Positions 17,719 to 24,931 of a stretch of DNA of 64,000 bases are shown in pieces (within the stretch, counting starts at the first letter, position 1; each line of letters begins with the position of its first letter). The stretch comes from CAZMYM01 sp964620325. Its GTDB lineage: Bacteria > Bipolaricaulota > Bipolaricaulia > UBA7950 > UBA9294. The notes below the pieces were generated by a model that was not told the origin of the DNA, did not search any database, and was given only the letters and a program-made list of their open reading frames with translations. A program made the translations under genes and the position numbers. Location of the stretch: NCBI GenBank assembly GCA_964620325.1, contig CAZUIM010000010.1, positions 1 through 64,000 of the forward strand, read 5' to 3'.

Positions 17719-18467
17719 GCCGACTCTCCCTCTGGAGCTTCTTCGGGCCCCTCCACCCTGGACCACGCCGTCACCGTCTCGTTGGCGAAGGAAAAGTCCG
17801 CCCGCGCCCCTCGCATGGTGAGACTCCGTGGCCCCCCGGCGCGCAGCCAATTCTTCGGAGGTTGGTACTCGAGCAACTGCTCCTCTCGACCGAGTTCTCG
17901 GAGTCGCTCGAAGATCAAGTGCCAACCGCAGTCACGGTCCGGGTGAACCTCGCACTTCCCGTCCTTTGCGCCGCCGCACGGTCCGTTCAACAGCGACTTC
18001 GCACACAACGTGATCGGGCACAGGCCGCCCGTGCTCTCCAGCACGCATTCCCCGCACAGTGAGCAGTACTCCGTGATGAAGTCGTCGGCAACGGTTTCTC
18101 CGCCGAAGATCGTATCACAGCCCGGATGGACTTCGCGCGCCTCGGTCGCGTCGATGACGGTGTGAACGCCCTGCCCGCACGCGAGCACGAGGAACGAGTC
18201 GGCGACTTCGCTCTCCGATCGGTGATCCTCGTTGAGAAGCTTCCGCACTGCGCTAAGCTTGCACAAGCTTCCGCCGTTCGGAGGGACGGCCCACCCAGTG
18301 ACCTCGATCCCCCTCGCGCGGAGCCGCTCGACCATCGCTTTCGTCTCCGGTTCTCCACCGGACTTCGCCTTGGCCGCGCAGTTTCCGCATCCGACGACCA
18401 TCACCTTCTCCCCGTCCCCCAAGACATTCAGAATATCTTCCAGGGGCTTCTGAATCGTCGCGTGCAC
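17715..18467 (-). CDS. metV: MetV-like methylenetetrahydrofolate reductase C-terminal/zinc-binding subunit
   Basis: A 250-residue protein with the MTHFR_C architecture. The N-terminal half is a Rossmann-like region (VMVVGCGNCAAKAKSGG) with cysteines. A cysteine-rich section follows: ITEYCSLCGECVL, GGLCPITLCAKSLLNGPCGG and CEVHPDRDCGWHLI, which bind metal or Fe-S. In acetogens MetV joins MetF and links it to ferredoxin or other donors. The 4-base overlap with metF supports complex formation. It starts 76 bases after the upstream radical SAM stop, so it may be read from the same long leftward transcript. Confidence 0.9.
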   Translation of the reverse strand: MHATIQKPLEDILNVLGDGEKVMVVGCGNCAAKAKSGGEPETKAMVERLRARGIEVTGWAVPPNGGSLCKLSAVRKLLNEDHRSESEVADSFLVLACGQGVHTVIDATEAREVHPGCDTIFGGETVADDFITEYCSLCGECVLESTGGLCPITLCAKSLLNGPCGGAKDGKCEVHPDRDCGWHLIFERLRELGREEQLLEYQPPKNWLRAGGPRSLTMRGARADFSFANETVTAWSRVEGPEEAPEGESA

Positions 18468-18543
18468 GTTCCTGAACCCTCCCTTCCGTTTCTCCGGTTG
18501 CTCGCTGCCGCACTCCGCGAGCGGAGCGTCGGTCTCTACCAGA

Positions 18544-19509
18544 CTATCGACCGGGAAGTCTCCTCATGTAAAAGGTCTCCCCTCGATGCGTCAACTCGAT
18601 CAGGCGCCCCTCCGCGATCAACTTGTCGACGACGCGCCAACTCTCCCCGGCGCGCGCCAGGAGCGACTCGACCGCGTCCGCCCTCATCGGATGGACGGAC
18701 GTGATCTCCATCAGGCTCCTTTCTGCTCCACTCGACAAGGCAAACTCGTTCCCTTCGTATCCCATCAGCAGCTCGACCTGATCGACGTGCGTCGCAAACG
18801 CTTCGTGCGCTTCAACCACGACATCGGGGGGAGGAACCTCCACCCACGCCTCGGCCGGAGGACGGGTCGGCGCCGCGATGTAGGCAGTCTCCGGTTTCAA
18901 TCGGCCGACGAAGGCGGCGACCCGTCCGATCTGCTCAGCGCCGTCATTGACACCTCTGACGAGCATCGTCTCCGTCACAAGGCACCCGTCGAACGCCTCG
19001 GCAAACTGCAGGAGTCCGGACCGGATCCTGTCCAGATGCAGGGTCTTGTGAGGGCGGTTCACGCTCCGCCACGTCTCCTCGTCCACCGCATCGACCTTGA
19101 CGGATACCCAATCCGCCCCGGCGAGCTCGTCTCGCACGTCGGGGCGTGCAAGAAGGGACGCGTTGCTGATGACCGCGATCGGTCTTCCCAGCGTCCTCGT
19201 GAGCGCGATCTCCTCGCCGAGGCGCAGGTCCAACGTCGGCTCTCCGTCCGGAACGAAGGTCAGGTAGTCGATCGATTCACCGGCTCGGTCCGCCTCATCG
19301 AGCTTCCCAGCGACGGCTCGGCGGATGGCATCCGGCTCCTGGAAGGTGGCTCGCTCGGCACTCATCCTGTTCGTGCGCCCGAGCTGGCAGTAGACGCAGG
19401 CGTAGGTACACGTCTTCGGTGGAACGTTGTTGATCCCCAGGCTTCGCCCGAGTCGACGCGATGGGACCGGACCGAACGCGAATGCCCGTTCCTCGTCCTG
19501 AGCGTTCAC
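18544..19509 (-). CDS. Radical SAM protein (COG0731-like)
   Basis: About 321 residues. FAFGPVPSRRLGRSLGINNV precedes the SAM-cluster motif C-x3-C-x2-C in KTCTYACVYCQLG. DGEPTLD and ISNAS match the barrel motifs. The C-terminal ~70 residues look like a winged helix (TSVHPMRADAVESLLA ... TFYMRRLPGR). The GTG start at 19509 is chosen because GGAGGG sits 8 bases upstream; a TTG at 19530 is weaker. It lies 17 bases after the Mrp gene in the ORP-like array, a context where such proteins recur in anaerobes. Substrate unknown. Confidence 0.88.
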   Translation of the reverse strand: MNAQDEERAFAFGPVPSRRLGRSLGINNVPPKTCTYACVYCQLGRTNRMSAERATFQEPDAIRRAVAGKLDEADRAGESIDYLTFVPDGEPTLDLRLGEEIALTRTLGRPIAVISNASLLARPDVRDELAGADWVSVKVDAVDEETWRSVNRPHKTLHLDRIRSGLLQFAEAFDGCLVTETMLVRGVNDGAEQIGRVAAFVGRLKPETAYIAAPTRPPAEAWVEVPPPDVVVEAHEAFATHVDQVELLMGYEGNEFALSSGAERSLMEITSVHPMRADAVESLLARAGESWRVVDKLIAEGRLIELTHRGETFYMRRLPGR

Positions 19510-19526
19510 GAGTTTTCCCTCCGATC

Positions 19527-20393
19527 TCAAGATTCGTGCGATCGTTGCGTCGGCCGCTCGGACGCCTTGCCAATGCCGGCGATGTCCTCGATTCGGGATG
19601 CGATGTTTAGAAACGCAACCGACACCGGCCCAGCCGGCTGCCCGAGGACGACGGGGCTTCCGCGGTCTCCCGCTTCCCGTGCCGCCGGATCGATCGGCAC
19701 CGCTCCGAGGAACTCGACCTCTTGGGCCGCCGCTTCGCGCTCTCCACCCCCGACGCCGAAAAGATCGATCCGCTCGCCGCAGTGCGGACAGACGAGGCCC
19801 GACATGTTCTCGACGATTCCGATCCTCGGAATCTTCAGCTGCTTGGCGAAATTGACCGCTCGTCGGGCGTCGAGAAGGGCGACCTCTTGCGGTGTCGTCA
19901 CGACGATTGCCAGCTGCGGCGCCGTTCGCTGCGAGATCGTGAGGACCTCGTCACCGGTCCCCGGAGGCAGATCGACCACGAGGACATCGAGTTCCCCCCA
20001 TTCCGTCTCGCCGAGCAATTGGTCGAGCGCTTTGGAGCGCATCGGACCGCGCCAGATGACCGCGGCACCGGGCGGAAGCAACGAAGCGAGGGAGACGATC
20101 TTGACGCCGGCCCGTTCGTGCGGGAGCAGGTACGCCCCGCTCGCCTGCGGACGCTCGTCGATCCCCGTCATCTGCGGCACGTTCGGTCCGGTGATGTCCG
20201 CATCTAACAGACCGACTCGGAGCCCGCGCCCGGCGAGAGCATAGGAGAGGTTCACCGCGACCGTGGTCTTCCCGACACCGCCCTTGCCGCTGAAGACGAC
20301 GATTCGACTCACCATTCGACTCAGCGAACGCTCGATCGCTCGCTCCGCCTGCTCCTGTTGTTTCGCTCGCTCTTCGCCGTTCTGTTTCGACAT
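19527..20393 (-). CDS. mrp: Mrp/NBP35 family ATP-binding Fe-S carrier
   Basis: A 288-residue P-loop ATPase. After a charged ~25-residue N-terminus comes the deviant Walker A VFSGKGGVGKTT, then LLDADITGPNVPQM, VVDLPPGTGDE, TTPQEVALLDARR and VENMSGLVCPHCG with the C-x2-C pair that bridges a 4Fe-4S cluster at the dimer interface. Mrp/ApbC proteins deliver Fe-S clusters to apo-proteins. In the ORP complex of Desulfovibrio an Mrp-like protein is a component. It lies in the middle of the long leftward array. Confidence 0.95.
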   Translation of the reverse strand: MSKQNGEERAKQQEQAERAIERSLSRMVSRIVVFSGKGGVGKTTVAVNLSYALAGRGLRVGLLDADITGPNVPQMTGIDERPQASGAYLLPHERAGVKIVSLASLLPPGAAVIWRGPMRSKALDQLLGETEWGELDVLVVDLPPGTGDEVLTISQRTAPQLAIVVTTPQEVALLDARRAVNFAKQLKIPRIGIVENMSGLVCPHCGERIDLFGVGGGEREAAAQEVEFLGAVPIDPAAREAGDRGSPVVLGQPAGPVSVAFLNIASRIEDIAGIGKASERPTQRSHES

Positions 20394-20445
20394 CGATTCC
20401 CCGCCTTCTTCCCCGGAACCCTTGCCCCAAAATCGTTTCGCCCGA

Positions 20446-21309
20446 TCAGCCGTCCTCTATCTCCTGCGCCCGCAGAGCGGTCCTCCCCATCTCGATCCCG
20501 AGCTCTCGCGCAACGACCGGACACTTCACCGTGAGGAGGAAGAACAACGGCGCGCGCTCCCCCGAGAGCCCCTCGAAGTTGCCTTGTCCCTTCGCAAGAA
20601 TCAAGCTCGATCGCTCGAACAGGTCGGCGAACGCCGCCGGACACCGGCAAAGCGAGGTTCCCGGCCCCTCCGAGCCGCTCGAGACGACCTCCGCCACGTC
20701 CCTCATCCCCACGGAGGAGGCGTCCTCGAACGTCACGTCGTTGATGATCGGCCGACCGCGGACGACGAACGTGACTCGCTTTCCACGATCGACGAGCTGC
20801 TCCACGACCAGCTTGTCGAGAACGATCTCCCCCGCGTTGTCTCCGATGTAGAGGACGTCGACGGCAGATGCAAGCTGCTCTCTCAGTCGAGGATAGTCGG
20901 CCATCCCTTCTCCGTCCTTCAGGCTCCTCTCGATCGCACGATCGAGATCGACGGTAGAATGCGCCCCGAAATCGATGACGTTTCCCGCCGCCGCCAGCTT
21001 GAGCGCCGTCAGCATCGGATCGCTCGATCCGTTCACTCTCTCCCGAAGTCGCGGCAGGAGGGCGTTCACCCGCTCGTTGTCTTGGCGCTTGGTCTCGCGG
21101 TACGGGTCGTCGACCCCGGTGACCTCCCGAACGATTCGGTGAACCACCGTTCCGAGCTCGATCGGCGTCACGTCGAGCGGAAACCCACGGATCGAGGAGG
21201 CAACGCGATCGACGACTTCGCGCTGAATTCGCTCATCGTCGGTCGCCCGCCGTGCCGCCGCGAGCGCTTGACGAAGGAAGCACGGCAGACAATCCAAATA
21301 GATCTTCAT
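20446..21309 (-). CDS. DUF89 / ARMT1-like metal-dependent phosphatase
   Basis: A 287-residue protein with N-terminal DCLPCFLRQA (C-x2-C region), VNGSSDPMLTALKLAAAGNVIDFG, the strongly conserved GDNAGEIVLDKLV motif, and RGRPIINDVT. These mark DUF89 proteins, metal-dependent phosphatases acting on damaged phosphometabolites in characterised members. Such genes recur beside Fe-S and ORP-type clusters in anaerobes. It lies 36 bases after the zinc-ribbon gene and 52 before mrp, in the same direction. Confidence 0.9.
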   Translation of the reverse strand: MKIYLDCLPCFLRQALAAARRATDDERIQREVVDRVASSIRGFPLDVTPIELGTVVHRIVREVTGVDDPYRETKRQDNERVNALLPRLRERVNGSSDPMLTALKLAAAGNVIDFGAHSTVDLDRAIERSLKDGEGMADYPRLREQLASAVDVLYIGDNAGEIVLDKLVVEQLVDRGKRVTFVVRGRPIINDVTFEDASSVGMRDVAEVVSSGSEGPGTSLCRCPAAFADLFERSSLILAKGQGNFEGLSGERAPLFFLLTVKCPVVARELGIEMGRTALRAQEIEDG

Positions 21310-21345
21310 CCGGGGTCTCTCACTCTCGGCGGAGTCCTTCGAGCG

Positions 21346-21570
21346 CTATTCTCGGGCCATCTTCGCCCCACACTGGGGGCAGACCGTTCGATAGCACGGA
21401 GTGCCGACGGTGTGAGCGACTCGCTCGCCGCATTGAGGACAGACGCAATAGCCGGCCGGGCCCGCGCCGGCTCGATTCCCTCCCATACGTCCCCGACCCT
21501 GACCGCGTCCGGCTCCCTGACCGCTTCCCGGACCGGCTCCGGCCGGCCCGGTCCCGTCTCCTCGTGGCAT
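21346..21570 (-). CDS. Small Gly-rich zinc-ribbon protein
   Basis: A 74-residue protein. The first ~40 residues are Gly/Arg-rich (MPRGDGTGPAGAGPGSGQGA). The rest has two C-x2-C knuckles (CVCPQCGERV and CPQCGAKM) making one zinc or iron site. The N-terminus MPRGDGTGP resembles the MPGFDGTGP start of the DUF5320 protein at 24298, so the two may be related. Start ATG at 21570 with GGAGG five bases upstream. Role unknown; small proteins of this kind are regular members of ORP/Mrp-type clusters. Confidence 0.8.
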   Translation of the reverse strand: MPRGDGTGPAGAGPGSGQGAGRGQGRGRMGGNRAGAGPAGYCVCPQCGERVAHTVGTPCYRTVCPQCGAKMARE

Positions 21571-21602
21571 ACGAACCTCCTCACAGAAAGATCCTGCGAC
21601 CG

Positions 21603-22463
21603 TCACGCGATCGCTTTCATCAGATGCGCGAAATGACGACGCATCGCGTCCCCGGCCGGACTCCCGTCCACCTCGACCGCACTTCGCCCGGCGACCATCG
21701 CCTCGGTCACCTTTGGATCGAACGGGATCCCGCCGAGAAGAGGAAGCCCCTCCTCCTTCGCGAAGGCGGCAATCTGCTCAGCGACGGACGGGTTGAGATC
21801 CTCTTTGTTGATGATCAGGTAGGACGGAATCCGGAAGTGGCGGACGACGCCGAGGATCCTACGCAGATCGTGCAGGCCGGACAAGGTGGGCTCGGTGACC
21901 AGCACAACGACGTCGACGCCGCTCGCCGAGGCGATCACCGGACAGCCGATCCCGGGAGACCCATCGATCAGCAGCTGTTCCGCCTGTGCGACCTCGCACA
22001 ACTCCGCCGCCTTCTGCTTCACCTCGGCCACGAGCTTTCCGGAGGTCTCTTCCCCCGGCAGAAGCTCGGCACCGGCGAGCGGACCGAGGCGGCTCTCCGC
22101 CGTGAACCACCGGCCGGTGTCCTGTACGACGAGCTCGATCGCGTCGACCGGACAGGCAGTCACGCAGGCACCGCACCCTTCGCAGAGATACGGATCGATC
22201 TCGTAGCTCGGCGAAACCGCGTGGAAACGACAGACGTCCCGACACCGCCCACACTCGATGCACGCCTCGTCGTCCTTCACCGCCTGTTTCGCCCCTCGAT
22301 AGATCCCTTCTTCGACAATCCTTGGAGCCAGCAGGAGATGAAGGTTGGCGGCATCGACGTCGCAATCGGCGAGAACCTTGTCCTTCGCAAGTACGCCGAA
22401 CGCTCCTGCGACGGAAGTCTTTCCGGTTCCCCCTTTGCCGGACAGGAAAAGCACGCTCTTCAT
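21603..22463 (-). CDS. MinD/ParA-family ATPase with inserted 2[4Fe-4S] ferredoxin domain (second copy)
   Basis: A 286-residue P-loop ATPase. It has the deviant Walker A LSGKGGTGKTS, DCDVDAANLH and LIDGSPGIGCPVI. After about residue 60 there is a bacterial ferredoxin insert with two C-x2-C-x2-C-x3-C motifs (CIECGRCRDVC and CEGCGACVTAC). This architecture is that of the Orp3/Orp4 ATPases of the orange-protein complex. The start overlaps the stop of the first ferredoxin-ATPase by 4 bases, so the two are probably made in equal amounts and may form a heterodimer. Confidence 0.93.
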   Translation of the reverse strand: MKSVLFLSGKGGTGKTSVAGAFGVLAKDKVLADCDVDAANLHLLLAPRIVEEGIYRGAKQAVKDDEACIECGRCRDVCRFHAVSPSYEIDPYLCEGCGACVTACPVDAIELVVQDTGRWFTAESRLGPLAGAELLPGEETSGKLVAEVKQKAAELCEVAQAEQLLIDGSPGIGCPVIASASGVDVVVLVTEPTLSGLHDLRRILGVVRHFRIPSYLIINKEDLNPSVAEQIAAFAKEEGLPLLGGIPFDPKVTEAMVAGRSAVEVDGSPAGDAMRRHFAHLMKAIA

Positions 22464-23302
22464 GCCGCCCCCCCTTTGACCTGTGATGCGAGATCGAGAA
22501 ACCGGCGCCTCCATTCGGGGCGTGCGTCGACGAGTACGGTCCCCTCCGAATAGAGGGACGCGATCTCTCGATCGAACGGAATCGACAGCGCAATAGGAAT
22601 CCCTTCATCTCGGCAGTAGCGCTCGACCCCGTCGTCGCCGATGCCGGCCCGGTTGATCACGACGATCGTCGGAACGTCGAGCGAACGCGCCACCCCAACC
22701 GCCGCCCGCAGGTCGTGCAGGCCGAATGGGGTCGGCTCCGTCACGAGCAGCGCAACATCGGCGTCGGCGAGTGCCGCGATCGTCGGACACCCGGTCCCGG
22801 GGGGCGCATCGAGGATCGCCGTCCGCGTCGCGTCGAGATCCTCCTTCAACCGGTGAATGATCGGTGTCGCCATCGCTTCGCCAACGTTCAACAACCCATG
22901 AGAAAACGGGAATCCACGAGCGACCCCACGCTCGACCACTCCGAGTTCGTGCGGGACCTCTCGAATCGCGTTCGCCGGGCAGACCATTCGACACCGGCCA
23001 CATCCGTGGCAGATCTCCGGATAGACCAGCACCTTCTCCCCGAGCACGGCGATCGCGTCGAACTCGCACGCCTCGGCGCAAGCACCGCAATGGGTGCACG
23101 TCGCTTCGTCGATCTCCGGAAGAAGCTTCACCACCGACTGACGGTCCGAGAACTCGGGATTCAGGAACAGATGAGCGTTCGGCTCCTCCACATCACAATC
23201 CAGCACCTGCACCGGTTCTTCTGCGGCGAGAGAGAGGGCGAGATTGACTGCGACCGTGGTCTTCCCCGTGCCGCCCTTCCCACTCGCAATCGCGATCCGC
23301 AT
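22460..23302 (-). CDS. MinD/ParA-family ATPase with inserted 2[4Fe-4S] ferredoxin domain (first copy)
   Basis: A 280-residue paralogue of the gene that follows it. Walker A is ASGKGGTGKTT, then DCDVEEPNAHLFL, a ferredoxin insert with CTHCGACAEAC and CHGCGRCRMVC, and LDAPPGTGCPTI. The ATG at 23302 shares one base with the stop of the NifX-like gene (TGATG), a classic re-initiation junction. These proteins are thought to use ATP to drive assembly or insertion of a metal cluster into ORP/NifX-like partners; here that is inference from family and context. Confidence 0.93.
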   Translation of the reverse strand: MRIAIASGKGGTGKTTVAVNLALSLAAEEPVQVLDCDVEEPNAHLFLNPEFSDRQSVVKLLPEIDEATCTHCGACAEACEFDAIAVLGEKVLVYPEICHGCGRCRMVCPANAIREVPHELGVVERGVARGFPFSHGLLNVGEAMATPIIHRLKEDLDATRTAILDAPPGTGCPTIAALADADVALLVTEPTPFGLHDLRAAVGVARSLDVPTIVVINRAGIGDDGVERYCRDEGIPIALSIPFDREIASLYSEGTVLVDARPEWRRRFLDLASQVKGGAA

Positions 23303-23676
23303 CAATGCCGATCCCGAAAGGCGTGCTGCTGGCAAGCGTCCTCGTCGGAGGCGCCGGAGAGCCGTCCGCCCTTCCAGGCTTCGACCGCTTCGCGCGCTGT
23401 CCCCGACTGACCGACACACACGTCGATCCCGTTCGTGTTGAGAATCCCGATTGCACGACGGCCGAGACCGCTACACAGGAGAACATCGATCCCGAGGCTC
23501 GAGAGGATGTCGGCCGGAAGACCTCTCCCACCGGCGTGCTCGGACGTGTTGTCGACGACCTCAACGGCGCCGCTCTCCGAATCGTAGATCGTATACGTCG
23601 GCACGCGGCCGAAGTGCTCACCGACAAGATCGTCCAATCCACCTCGCCCCGCCGTGGGGATGCAGACTCTGGTCAT
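23302..23676 (-). CDS. NifX/NifB-C-terminal-like (ORP family) cluster-binding protein
   Basis: A 124-residue protein of the dinitrogenase iron-molybdenum cofactor biosynthesis family: VCIPTAGRGGLDDLVGEHFGR at the N-terminus, NTSEHAGG, and ILSSLGIDVLLCSGLGRRAIGIL. The family includes NifX, NafY and orange protein, which carry metal-sulfur clusters. No nif genes are present, so a role in nitrogenase is unlikely. GGAGG lies before the ATG at 23676. It overlaps both neighbours by 1-4 bases. Confidence 0.92.
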   Translation of the reverse strand: MTRVCIPTAGRGGLDDLVGEHFGRVPTYTIYDSESGAVEVVDNTSEHAGGRGLPADILSSLGIDVLLCSGLGRRAIGILNTNGIDVCVGQSGTAREAVEAWKGGRLSGASDEDACQQHAFRDRH

Positions 23677-24035
23677 CGTCGACCTCCTCCGTGCCGGCGC
23701 CCGGTCGCCGCTCCGGCTCGCTCCAACGTTCCGGCCTGATACGCGTCGAACGCCTCGCGCACCGTCCCGGTTGCACCGACGAAGATGTCGATCCCGGCCG
23801 CCGCGAGCCCGCGGAACGCGTTCGGTCCAACACTTCCGGTAATCACTGCCTTCGCGCCGCGATTCGCAACAATCTGCGCCGCTTGGACCCCCGCGCCGTG
23901 TGCTCCGGGCTCGTTCTCGACCGCCTCGATCGTCTCCGACGCAGGATCGATGAACAGAAAGAAGGCGGCTCGCCCGAAATTCGGCTGACTCATCGCCTCC
24001 CAGTCCCTTCCCGCTGAGGTAATGCAAACAGTCAT
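23673..24035 (-). CDS. NifX/NifB-C-terminal-like (ORP family) cluster-binding protein, second paralogue
   Basis: A 120-residue protein of the same fold as the gene after it: MTVCITSAGRDWEAMSQPNFGR, ENEPGAHGAGVQAAQIV and a glycine-rich VGPNAFRGLAAAGIDIF. The tail is His/Arg/Gly-rich (GRRHGGGRR) and might bind metal. Two different members side by side suggest a hetero-oligomer or sequential carriers. It overlaps DUF5320 upstream and the second NifX-like gene downstream by 4 bases each. Confidence 0.9.
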   Translation of the reverse strand: MTVCITSAGRDWEAMSQPNFGRAAFFLFIDPASETIEAVENEPGAHGAGVQAAQIVANRGAKAVITGSVGPNAFRGLAAAGIDIFVGATGTVREAFDAYQAGTLERAGAATGRRHGGGRR

Positions 24036-24298
24036 GCGTCTCCTCGTTGTTGGCTCTTCAACCTTGCACTGAGTGCATCGACACGCTCCGCCAATCGCTC
24101 GATCGCATCTCTGAGAGCTCCGACATCAGGAATCTGCGACTCCGGGCCGCCTGGGGCCTGATTCGGCCGGGGTCGGCTGCCGTCGAAGCTTCGCTGCAGC
24201 GTAGGGTGCGCGCTCTTCCAAGCGATCGCGCAATAGCCGCGTCCCGCTCCTGTCATCGGCCCCCGTCCTCGAGGACCCGTTCCATCGAATCCGGGCAT
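24032..24298 (-). CDS. DUF5320-type small protein
   Basis: An 88-residue protein with the family start MPGFDGTGPRGRGPMTGAGRGYC, a middle rich in Pro/Ser, and a C-terminal coiled-coil helix (LRDAIERLAERVDALSARLK). It is the first gene of the leftward array. GGGAGG lies ahead of the ATG at 24298. DUF5320 proteins are found almost only with NifX/ORP and Mrp-type genes in anaerobes; their function is unknown. Confidence 0.85.
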   Translation of the reverse strand: MPGFDGTGPRGRGPMTGAGRGYCAIAWKSAHPTLQRSFDGSRPRPNQAPGGPESQIPDVGALRDAIERLAERVDALSARLKSQQRGDA

Positions 24299-24323
24299 CG
24301 TGAACCTCCCTCTCCAGAGATGC

Positions 24324-24352
24324 TTGACCTCCCTTATTATGTGCATATGCAC
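24324..24352. promoter_or_regulatory. Divergent promoter region with perfect 12-bp palindrome
   Basis: Between the divergent DUF5320 and DUF134 genes lies a perfect palindrome GTGCATATGCAC (24341-24352). A leftward -10-like CATAAT (minus strand, 24336-24341) touches it, with a weak -35 TTGTAT 16 bases further up. A rightward TTGACC (24324-24329) starts on the other side. The palindrome therefore sits where a repressor or activator could control both directions. The DUF134 protein beside it is the obvious candidate. Inference from position and symmetry. Confidence 0.5.
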
Positions 24353-24414
24353 GACGAATACAAGACGGACTCGATCTTGGACTCCGCATTCAGACGGCCT
24401 ATACTGGCACAACC

Positions 24415-24765
24415 ATGCCCCGCAGGAAGAAGCTCCGCTACTGCCGCAGCGTCGACGGTTTCAATCTGTTCAAACCGTCGGGCGTACCGCTCTCGCAACT
24501 CGACGTCGTCGAGCTCGGTCTCGACGAGCTCGAGGCGATGCGCCTTTGCGATCTCGAAGACAAACAGCAAGGGGAGGCCGCCGAGCTGATGGGGGTCTCG
24601 CGGGGTACCGTGCAACGGCTCTTGCAAACCGGTCGCAAGAAGCTTCTCCGTGCGATCAGCGAAGGCGAGGCCCTTTCGCTCGCCGACGGCGATCACGTGT
24701 GCATAGGCCCAAGAAGCCCCGGCCGCCACGGCCGAGGGCGCGGGCGGCACGGCGGATTCGCGTAG
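24415..24765 (+). CDS. DUF134 helix-turn-helix regulator
   Basis: A 116-residue protein starting MPRRKKLRYC, with FKPSGVPLSQLDVVELGLDELEAMRLCD followed by a sigma-70 region-4-like helix-turn-helix (GEAAELMGVSRGTVQRLL). The tail is Gly/Arg/His-rich. DUF134 proteins are encoded next to NifX/ORP-type genes and are presumed to regulate them. It is transcribed divergently from the array across a perfect palindrome. Its conserved cysteines suggest redox or metal sensing, but that is not shown. Confidence 0.92.
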   Translation: MPRRKKLRYCRSVDGFNLFKPSGVPLSQLDVVELGLDELEAMRLCDLEDKQQGEAAELMGVSRGTVQRLLQTGRKKLLRAISEGEALSLADGDHVCIGPRSPGRHGRGRGRHGGFA

Positions 24766-24931
24766 GTCCACCACGAACGGGACCACCCGGCGTCGTGCAC
24801 CGGCAGCCCGATGATCCGACACTCAAAGCCAAGCGGTGAAGGCGCTTTGCGGCGGACGGTCACGGGCACGTCGAAGCCGATCCGGGAGTAGACTGGCATC
24901 GACTCGATCGTTCGGAAGGAGCGCGAACTCG

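Noticed and set aside
23302..24035. Nitrogenase cofactor biosynthesis locus
   Set aside because: NifX-like proteins are present but no nifHDKENB genes; the neighbours match an ORP/Mrp-type cluster.
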